This document shows positions 1 through 4,831 of a DNA stretch of 6,518 bases, in pieces. Both the position numbers and the translations under genes were made by a program. The stretch's first letter is position 1, and each line of letters starts with the position of its first letter. The stretch is taken from the NCBI GenBank assembly GCA_030623665.1, contig JAUXLO010000104.1, forward strand, positions 1-6,518. Direction: 5' to 3'. Origin of the DNA: Planctomycetota bacterium (GTDB lineage: Bacteria > Planctomycetota > Brocadiia > Brocadiales > Bathyanammoxibiaceae). The notes below the pieces were generated by a model, which saw nothing but the letters and a program-made list of their open reading frames with translations, made no database searches and was not told where the DNA came from.

Positions 1-975
1 GACGTAGATACCCGGCTCTACCGTAATGACCATACCCTTCTTCAGCAGCCTTCTGTTGGTGCGGTTTAGCCTTGGGCCTTCATGGACCTCAAGCCCTATC
101 CCGTGCCCCAGACCGTGGCCGAAATTGGCACCATAGCCCTTTTTCTCTATATACGACCTGGCTGCCAGGTCTACCTCCCTGACACTTACGCCCCCCCTGA
201 TCCTGTCCATGGCCTGCTTTTGAGCATCCAAGACAATATTGTATATCTTTCTTGCTCGTGTGCTGATTCTATTTAGGAAAAGCACCCTTGTCAAGTCAGA
301 ATTGTAGGCCTGACAAGACGCACCCCAATCAACAAGTACCATATCGTCCCGGCCGACCACCTTTTCGGTCAAAGGCGCATGGGGCAAAGACGAGCGTTTA
401 CCTGCGGCAATTATTGTCCTGAAGGATGGGCCGGTTGCACCCCCTTCCTTCATGGCTAATTCCAGAGCGTCTGCCAACTGCTTTTCGGTCATACCCGGCC
501 GCACATCCCTCTTAAAAGACCTGAAGGCCGTCTCGGCTATCTCCAAGGCCTTTCTAATCCTCTTTAACTCCTCGTCATCTTTTATCTCCCTCATGCGCTC
601 TACTATTCCCCTCGTGGCCGTCATCTTCTTCCTGCCCAAGGCGGCCGCCAGCTCACCATGTTGCGAATACGTCAACGTGTCGGCCTCAAAGCCCAAGACA
701 CGCAGCCTTAAACGTTTTACCAGATTAGAGAGGGTCCTTATCAGGCCTCGTTTCCTCTCAACCAACTCTATGCCGCCACACTCTTCCTGAGCCTGCTCGA
801 TATACCTGGAGTCTGTAACTAATATCTCCCGCTCACCAGTGAGGAGCATCGCCCCTTCTGAACCACTAAAGCCGCTGAGGTATCGGACGTTTTTGATGTT
901 ACTCACTATGAGGCCGTCCAACCCCCGCCTCTTTATTATCTCCCTTAATTGCAAGAGTCGTTTTGTGGCGTTCAA
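1..975 (-). CDS. M24-family Xaa-Pro aminopeptidase/dipeptidase (partial, 3' end beyond window)
   Basis: Cytosolic metallopeptidase that removes N-terminal residues preceding proline; 325 residues are visible and the frame is open to the left edge without a frameshift. Residues 1 to about 130 form a creatinase-type N-terminal domain (NVRYLSGFSGS near residue 30). The rest is the pita-bread M24 domain. Four of the five di-metal ligands are seen: D216 (LVDWGA), D227 (NSDLTR), H291 (GHGIGLEVHEGP) and E320 (VEPGIYV); H199 in SLPHAP matches the conserved catalytic-site His. The fifth ligand, a Glu near the C-terminus, falls outside. Family members are about 350-360 residues, so roughly 30-35 are missing. 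I chose the TTG at 973-975: an in-frame TAG sits at 979-981, only one codon further upstream, the protein then begins as relatives do (LLQLREIIKRRGLDGLIVS), and a GGGAGA ribosome-binding sequence lies 9 bases upstream. PepP versus PepQ naming cannot be settled here. In many genomes an elongation factor P gene follows; that is outside this window. Confidence 0.95.
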   Translation of the reverse strand, partial: MNATKRLLQLREIIKRRGLDGLIVSNIKNVRYLSGFSGSEGAMLLTGEREILVTDSRYIEQAQEECGGIELVERKRGLIRTLSNLVKRLRLRVLGFEADTLTYSQHGELAAALGRKKMTATRGIVERMREIKDDEELKRIRKALEIAETAFRSFKRDVRPGMTEKQLADALELAMKEGGATGPSFRTIIAAGKRSSLPHAPLTEKVVGRDDMVLVDWGASCQAYNSDLTRVLFLNRISTRARKIYNIVLDAQKQAMDRIRGGVSVREVDLAARSYIEKKGYGANFGHGLGHGIGLEVHEGPRLNRTNRRLLKKGMVITVEPGIYV

Positions 976-984
976 GGACTACGG

Positions 985-991
985 TCTCCCT
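985..991 (-). promoter_or_regulatory. Shine-Dalgarno for the M24 peptidase TTG start
   Basis: Minus-strand AGGGAGA lies about nine bases before the TTG at 975. It supports a TTG start, as no ATG or GTG is available between the in-frame TAG at 979-981 and the conserved N-terminal sequence. Confidence 0.55.
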
Positions 992-1076
992 CTATCTTAA
1001 CCTCCCGGGTATAAAGGTAGACAACGAGGTTCTACTTTGCTGACGATGGCAGAAATCAATGATCATATCGCATACT

Positions 1077-1209
1077 CGCCGCCTCACACCTGCGGCGGAT
1101 TCCTATGCTGCGATTGTAGGCAAGAACGTCGTCGTCCGCCAAAAGTGGCCTTCATGTATCATAGGGACAGGTCATGCCACAGGCGGATGTCCGCCAAACT
1201 GATAGGCGG
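1077..1209. repeat. Cluster of GGCGGA/TCCGCC inverted repeats (REP-like or structured RNA candidate)
   Basis: Within 133 bases the same short GC-rich word recurs in both orientations: CGCCGC 1077-1082 facing GCGGCG 1092-1097; GGCGGA 1094-1099 facing TCCGCC 1135-1140; GGCGGA 1182-1187 facing TCCGCC 1190-1195 with two bases between; and GGCGG 1205-1209, which can pair with 1191-1195. GTGGC 1145-1149 also faces GCCAC 1176-1180. GTCCGCCAAA occurs twice as a direct repeat (1134-1143 and 1189-1198). Several arms have alternative partners. Whether it is a dispersed REP-type element, a leader RNA of the peptidase gene or a transcription-end structure cannot be told from one copy. Confidence 0.45.
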
Positions 1210-1388
1210 GCCTGCCCTCCAAACTTGCTGGTGCGCTCTTCAGCCTCTGGCACGACCCCTCATGTGGAAACCGCACGCATATGAATAATAATAATGAAAC
1301 GCAGCAGCCCGAAAGACAGCATTTGTAGGGATGTGGGCCTGTATACTTTGTACCTAAGTACCTAGTTATCGGTTACACAGAAGAGATT

Positions 1389-1532
1389 CTACGAGGGGCA
1401 TCGGCTTATTTTTTCCGACAGTCTGTCCACAAGGTCGCGAAATTCGCTGTCTGCCTCCAGCCTTTTTCTTATCTTCCTCATGGCGGCTATGCAGGTTGTG
1501 TGTCGCCTATTACCGAAATAGCTCCCTATCTA
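1389..1532 (-). pseudogene. dnaA: Orphaned dnaA 3' end: remainder of domain IV after the TAG
   Basis: Reading on in the same frame past the TAG at 1530-1532 gives 46 residues ending at a TAG at 1389-1391: IGSYFGNRRHTTC, then IAAMRKIRKRLE and a short tail. This matches the end of DnaA domain IV, where relatives read EIG-FG-RDHTTV-HA-RKI. The stop therefore replaces the conserved Glu (GAG to TAG is one base change), and there is no frameshift. With that codon restored the protein is 456 residues, a normal DnaA length. The signature has also changed where relatives have RDHTTV: here it is RRHTTC, so the Asp is Arg and the Val is Cys. That may mean relaxed selection or an unusual lineage. There is no ribosome-binding site and start that would make the tail a separate protein. 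Confidence 0.85.
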
Positions 1533-2759
1533 TTGATAAGAGGCGGAGGTTAGTGTCCTGGCTAAGTAGCAACACATATGAATAGGCAGGATCTGAGACC
1601 TCCTTTTGTTCGAGGAGCGCAGTTCATCGGGGCTGAGCTGAAAATGGTCACTTACGCATCTTTCTATATCCTCCATTCCCACCTTCTTCGGCCTTTTATT
1701 GGAGACACCGGAAAGGACCTCTTTTGCCAATGGGACGTTTATCTTTTTCCTGTAGGCCGTTGCGACCGCAACAACAGCCGTAAGGGCGCTTTCGAACTCC
1801 CTCACGCTCCTGGCCTTCAGCCTTTCCGCCATGTACCCCAGCACTTCCCCCGGTATCTGCCTCCCCGTCTCCTTGGCCTTGGCCTTTAGTATGGCCTGTG
1901 ACGTCTCAAGGTCGGGGGGGTGTATCTCGGCGACCATGCCCGACATCATGCGGCTGGCAAGGCTCTCTTTGATCTTTTTTATCAGCTTGGGATGGGCATC
2001 GCTTGCAAAGATAATACTTTTTGCTGAGTGATAGAGCGTATTGAACGTGTGAAGGAATTCTTCCTGAATGCCACTCTTGTTTGACAGAAAGTGTACATCG
2101 TCTATCAGCAAGACGTCCGCCCTTCTGTACTTACGCCTGAAACCTTCCACACGTCCTTTCCTGAGGGCAGAAATGAATTCGTTTGTCCAGTGCTCGGCAG
2201 GCATGTAGATGGCCTTGCCTTGGCCTCCCTTCTCATTAACACGGTTACGTATGCCTTGAAGAATATGCGTCTTACCCAGACCTACAGAACCATAAATGAA
2301 TAAGGTGCTGAATGGCGGTGCGGGTGTTCGCAGCATCTCCAGGGCCGACATATAGGCGAGTCGATTTGACGATCCGACAACAAAATCCTCAAGCCGCAAA
2401 ACCCTGTCACCATGATTGCTTCCAGGTGGTGCGGAATGCCTCTTCTGTCCCCCATTCCCCTTTCTAACCCCTTTTCTGGCAACCTCTTCCTTTAGACTAG
2501 AAAGCCCCTGTTCCTTTACAGAAAACTCTATATTAACCTCCCTGCCCAACGAGGCATTCAAGATGTCGCCAATTACAGACAAGAAATGTCTTTGGATCCA
2601 GACGGCCGTGTAGGAATTGGGGACACTGACGATACAGCAATCACCATTGAGTGAGAGGAGCTTTGTGTTCCTAAACCATAAATTGTAGGTTGCCGGGCTT
2701 ACGCGCTGTTCGATGCCTTTAAGCACGTCTACCCAGATTGTCTCACAACTCTCCGGCAC
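1530..2759 (-). CDS. dnaA: Chromosomal replication initiator DnaA, truncated by in-frame TAG
   Basis: AAA+ ATPase that normally binds DnaA boxes at oriC and melts the origin. 409 residues are encoded before the stop. Domain I is residues 1-80 (TYNLWF near 25), followed by a low-complexity Lys/Gly-rich linker (about 85-118). Domain III (about 120-345) has Walker A GSVGLGKT 157-164, Walker B VLLIDDVHF 216-224, sensor 1 FASD 251-254, a box VII arginine R270 (LASRMMSG, diverged from the usual SRF-WGL), PPDLET 281-286 and sensor 2 R320 (SVREFE). Domain IV starts near 360, has the basic SNKRRS loop (383-388), and then ends at SYQ inside the helix-turn-helix, without the DnaA signature helix. The GTG at 2757-2759 is the start: GGGGAG lies five bases upstream, and an in-frame TAG lies upstream with no ATG in between. 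As written the product should hydrolyse ATP but not bind DnaA boxes. The rest of domain IV continues after the stop (separate entry). The identity as DnaA is certain; whether the gene is functional is not. Confidence 0.96.
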   Translation of the reverse strand: MPESCETIWVDVLKGIEQRVSPATYNLWFRNTKLLSLNGDCCIVSVPNSYTAVWIQRHFLSVIGDILNASLGREVNIEFSVKEQGLSSLKEEVARKGVRKGNGGQKRHSAPPGSNHGDRVLRLEDFVVGSSNRLAYMSALEMLRTPAPPFSTLFIYGSVGLGKTHILQGIRNRVNEKGGQGKAIYMPAEHWTNEFISALRKGRVEGFRRKYRRADVLLIDDVHFLSNKSGIQEEFLHTFNTLYHSAKSIIFASDAHPKLIKKIKESLASRMMSGMVAEIHPPDLETSQAILKAKAKETGRQIPGEVLGYMAERLKARSVREFESALTAVVAVATAYRKKINVPLAKEVLSGVSNKRPKKVGMEDIERCVSDHFQLSPDELRSSNKRRSQILPIHMCCYLARTLTSASYQ

Positions 2760-2764
2760 GCGGA

Positions 2765-2770
2765 CTCCCC
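2765..2770 (-). promoter_or_regulatory. Shine-Dalgarno for dnaA GTG start
   Basis: Minus-strand GGGGAG, five bases before the GTG at 2757-2759. It decides the start in favour of GTG, because no in-frame ATG or further GTG lies between it and the upstream in-frame TAG. Confidence 0.55.
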
Positions 2771-2909
2771 AGTGGCAAGGAAACCACTAACTGCAACTCT
2801 TTCAAAACGCGAGGATTAACAGCAGAAATTTGCGAAGCGGACAATTACCTGTGCCATACATATTTTTTTACCTTCTGAACGAACCCCTACGCTCGCCCCC
2901 CCTCCGTGG

Positions 2910-2934
2910 TACGAATTCATCAGAGTTACGAATT
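2910..2934. repeat. Direct repeat TACGAATT, 17-base period, upstream of dnaA
   Basis: Two identical 8-base words at 2910-2917 and 2927-2934, about 150 bases upstream of the dnaA start. The spacing is not a whole number of helical turns. It could be a pair of protein-binding half sites in the dnaA control region or chance in an AT-rich stretch. Confidence 0.25.
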
Positions 2935-3287
2935 AATATTAGGACTCCTCAACGCTAGGCATTCCTTGAGAAGTCGAGAGGGAGCATATCAGAAAATCCC
3001 AATGTGTCAAAACGAAAATCTTTTCTGTTGCATCAGAAATTGACTTTACGAGAAACCAAAACTGTGTAAGATTCATACCGCCAATATGATTGAGATGTTT
3101 CCATAGCCTTAAGATTATTTTAAATTTTCTTTTCACCAATGCCATTATTTACCATTGTAACGGTTTGTATTTTTCGTCCTCGCAAGTCGTGGCGTTGCAG
3201 GTACTTACGATGCCCCTCGTCATGCCCTGCGACATGCGTTGCATCCTGTTTGATATCATTGGCTTAGGTAACATCTGAAAAAACCAC

Positions 3288-4130
3288 ATGCAAAAAAATA
3301 GAATCCAGCATATCAAAGCAGACAATTTTAGCCTGCAACACACCCTCGAGTGCGGGCAGTTCTTCAGAGTAAGACCCGCAGACAACTGGTACTACATAAA
3401 TTCCAGAGACAGATTTTTTAAGGTTCGGCAAAAGGGCGACCTGTTTGAGTACAGTGGGGTAGGCAGCGGGTACATAAAAGACTTTTTTTCGCTCGACGAG
3501 CCACTAGACGAGATCCTCGGCTCAATAACCAGGGACAGACATATAAAGAAGGCCGTCAGGCTCTACCACGGCCTTCGAATAATAAGGCAAGACCCCTGGG
3601 AATGCCTGGTCTCGTACTTATGTTCCTCAGCCTCGAACATCCCGCGAATAAGGTCATGCGTGGAAGGCATCGCAAGACGCTTTGGAGAAAGGACCACCCT
3701 GGACGGTATCGAGGGGAGAACCTTCCCGGGACCCCATATTAGATTGGAGACGAAGGCCCTCGGGGAGATGGGACTCGGTTTCAGGGCAAGGTACGTTCGC
3801 GAGGCCAGCCAAAGGATAACCGACGCATACCTGGACTCGCTGAGGGAATTGCCATATCACGATGCCAAACAATTACTTATGCAAAATCCCGGCGTAGGGG
3901 ACAAGGTGGCCGACTGTGTCCTCCTCTTTTCCCTTGGCTTCACAGAGGCCTTCCCTGTAGACAGGTGGATAAAGAGGGTAATGGAGGATACATATTTTCG
4001 GGGCAGGCCAACGTCGAATAAGGCGATACACGGGTTTGCCCGCGAGTATTTCGGCCGATACGCAGGCTACGCACAGGAGTATCTATATTTATATAGCCGA
4101 CGTAAGGGGCGTAGACAGCACGGTTTTTAG
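3288..4130 (+). CDS. ogg: OGG1-type 8-oxoguanine DNA glycosylase/AP lyase
   Basis: Base-excision repair enzyme that removes 8-oxoguanine from DNA and cleaves the resulting abasic site through a Schiff base. 280 residues. An OGG N-terminal domain covers about 1-95 (TLECGQFFRV 19-28, with G23 at the position of human G42). The HhH-GPD domain follows (RQDPWECLVSYLCSS 100-114). The helix-hairpin-helix NPGVGDKVADC 200-210 carries the Schiff-base lysine K206 (human K249) and C210 (human C253). The catalytic D225 (FPVD) lies 19 residues on, the same spacing as human K249-D268. R120 and R166 match human R154 and R204, and Q263 and Y267 match Q315 and F319. A115 stands where human N149 fills the gap left by the flipped base. 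ATG 3288 is the first start after an in-frame TGA at 3276-3278; no clear Shine-Dalgarno precedes it. The gene is monocistronic, divergent from dnaA and convergent with leuD. AlkA or endonuclease III membership is less likely given the OGG N-domain and the absence of iron-sulfur cysteines at the C-terminus. Confidence 0.94.
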   Translation: MQKNRIQHIKADNFSLQHTLECGQFFRVRPADNWYYINSRDRFFKVRQKGDLFEYSGVGSGYIKDFFSLDEPLDEILGSITRDRHIKKAVRLYHGLRIIRQDPWECLVSYLCSSASNIPRIRSCVEGIARRFGERTTLDGIEGRTFPGPHIRLETKALGEMGLGFRARYVREASQRITDAYLDSLRELPYHDAKQLLMQNPGVGDKVADCVLLFSLGFTEAFPVDRWIKRVMEDTYFRGRPTSNKAIHGFAREYFGRYAGYAQEYLYLYSRRKGRRQHGF

Positions 4131-4155
4131 GGGTTGAGTTTGCTCGACCTCCGGT

Positions 4156-4172
4156 GCGTGAAGACGTCACGC
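4156..4172. other. Small hairpin after ogg
   Basis: GCGTGA 4156-4161 and TCACGC 4167-4172 form a six-base stem with a five-base loop, 26 bases after the ogg stop. No T-run follows, so an intrinsic terminator is not supported by the usual rule. It could still mark the 3' end of the transcript. Confidence 0.3.
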
Positions 4173-4221
4173 CAGAGACGGATGCGCCTCCGGCGAACGT
4201 GGCCTTGACCTACCCGTCACC

Positions 4222-4288
4222 TGTCATTGCGAGCGAAGCGAAGCAATCCTGTAGGGGCGTGGTAACCCCGCCCCTACTCAAAATGACA
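4222..4288. repeat. MITE/REP-like palindromic repeat (TGTCATTGCGAGCG type) with internal hairpin
   Basis: A 67-base element bounded by the inverted ends TGTCATT (4222-4228) and AATGACA (4282-4288). It begins with the word TGTCATTGCGAGCG followed by AAGCGAAGCAATC, which I recognise as a common dispersed repeat start in diverse environmental bacteria. Inside is a nine-base perfect stem, GTAGGGGCG 4251-4259 and CGCCCCTAC 4269-4277, with a nine-base loop. It codes for no transposase, so it would be non-autonomous. It sits between the convergent ogg and leuD genes and may also end transcription from both sides, although there is no T-run. Confidence 0.7.
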
Positions 4289-4295
4289 ATTCTGT

Positions 4296-4315
4296 AAGGT
4301 CTCTAAAAAGGTCTC
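4296..4315. repeat. Tandem AAGGTCTC direct repeat next to the leuD 3' end
   Basis: AAGGTCTC occurs at 4296-4303 and again at 4308-4315, four bases apart, between the palindromic repeat and the leuD stop. Its role is unknown and chance is possible. Confidence 0.3.
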
Positions 4316-4326
4316 CCCTGATGGGT

Positions 4327-4827
4327 CTAGTCTTTTCCCTCCATCTCCATCTTTTTCTTCACATACTTCATAAGACCGCCTGAGGCAATTATGTCCCTTA
4401 TCTCCTGTGGAAACGGCTCGAAGTTATGGGTCTTGCCTTGTGTGTGATTTATTATCCTGCTCTTGTCCATATCTACCTCTATATCGTCTCCGTCCTCCGC
4501 CGCTTTAGCGGCCTCGGCGCTTTCTATGATTGGGAGTCCGATGTTTATGGCATTTCTGAAGAAGATTCGGGCAAAGCTGGATGCAATAACTGCACCTATT
4601 CTGCAGGCCTTTAATGCGATGGTTGCATGCTCACGTGAGGAGCCGCAGCCGAAGTTGTCTCCGGCCACGACTATGTCTCCTGGGGTTACCTCCCTGGGGA
4701 ACTCAGGACGGGCGTCTTCCATACAGTGGACCGCCAGTGCGCCAGGCTCTGAGGTACTGAGGAATTTTCCTGCAATAATATGGTCGGTGCTTACATTATC
4801 ACCAAATTTCCAGCACCGTCCACGCAC
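4327..4827 (-). CDS. leuD: 3-isopropylmalate dehydratase small subunit family protein (LeuD-type)
   Basis: Small (swivel) subunit of an aconitase-family hydro-lyase. In leucine synthesis LeuC-LeuD converts 2-isopropylmalate to 3-isopropylmalate, with the iron-sulfur cluster in LeuC. The 166 residues match the short LeuD/homoaconitase small-subunit class. Hallmarks are KFGDNVSTDHI 7-17, GDIVVAGDNFGCGSSREHA 50-68 with the substrate-contacting SSRE, and FARIFFRNAINIGLP 85-99. The start is the GTG at 4825-4827, ten bases after a strong GGAGGT and giving the usual MRGR-KFGDN beginning. The gene begins four bases after the stop of the activase-like gene and its ribosome-binding site lies within that gene, so they form one operon. 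No LeuC partner is in the window, so the substrate is unproven: isopropylmalate, citramalate-pathway, homoaconitate or dimethylmalate type enzymes share this fold and motif. Confidence 0.92.
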   Translation of the reverse strand: MRGRCWKFGDNVSTDHIIAGKFLSTSEPGALAVHCMEDARPEFPREVTPGDIVVAGDNFGCGSSREHATIALKACRIGAVIASSFARIFFRNAINIGLPIIESAEAAKAAEDGDDIEVDMDKSRIINHTQGKTHNFEPFPQEIRDIIASGGLMKYVKKKMEMEGKD

Positions 4828-4831
4828 GTCT

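Larger units (their letters stand above)
976..1388. other. Intergenic region between dnaA tail and M24 peptidase, with palindromic motifs
   Basis: 413 bases. I read all six frames and saw no recognisable protein; the longest frame here is an 83-codon plus-strand frame with a TTG start and no family resemblance. No tRNA or standard small RNA signature was seen. It does contain several GGCGGA/TCCGCC inverted motifs (listed separately) and a tandem GTACCTA pair at 1350-1356 and 1358-1364. It presumably holds the end of the dnaA transcript and the promoter of the peptidase, but no convincing -35/-10 pair was identified. Confidence 0.6.
2760..3287. other. Divergent intergenic region between dnaA and the glycosylase gene
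   Basis: 528 bases, visibly richer in A and T than its neighbours, especially 3100-3180. It should contain the promoters of both divergent genes. I found no DnaA box matching TTATNCACA on either strand, no tRNA and no strong -35/-10 pair. It contains an 8-base direct repeat TACGAATT (2910-2917, 2927-2934), a small inverted repeat TTTCTG/CAGAAA (3022-3027, 3034-3039) and two consecutive minus-strand frames (3149-3274 and 2939-3145) that I cannot confirm as genes. Confidence 0.6.

Noticed and set aside
452..790. 112-codon plus-strand frame
   Set aside because: It lies wholly antisense to the well-supported M24 peptidase and has no recognisable domain.
1037..1288. 83-codon plus-strand frame with a Cys-rich stretch
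   Set aside because: TTG start, no family resemblance, and it overlaps the palindromic repeat cluster; its GC-rich arms explain the odd composition.
1365..1380. Possible DnaA box near TTATCGGTTACACA
   Set aside because: No nine-base window here comes close to TTATNCACA, and there is no cluster.
1415..1424. TGTCCACA resembling part of a DnaA box
   Set aside because: It lies inside the dnaA tail coding sequence, is a partial match only, and is single.
1524..1535. A frameshift as the cause of the short DnaA
   Set aside because: The missing C-terminal residues continue in the same frame directly after the TAG, so it is a substitution-type stop.
4251..4277. Intrinsic terminator between ogg and leuD
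   Set aside because: The stem is strong but no T-run follows on either strand; it is better described as the core of the palindromic repeat.
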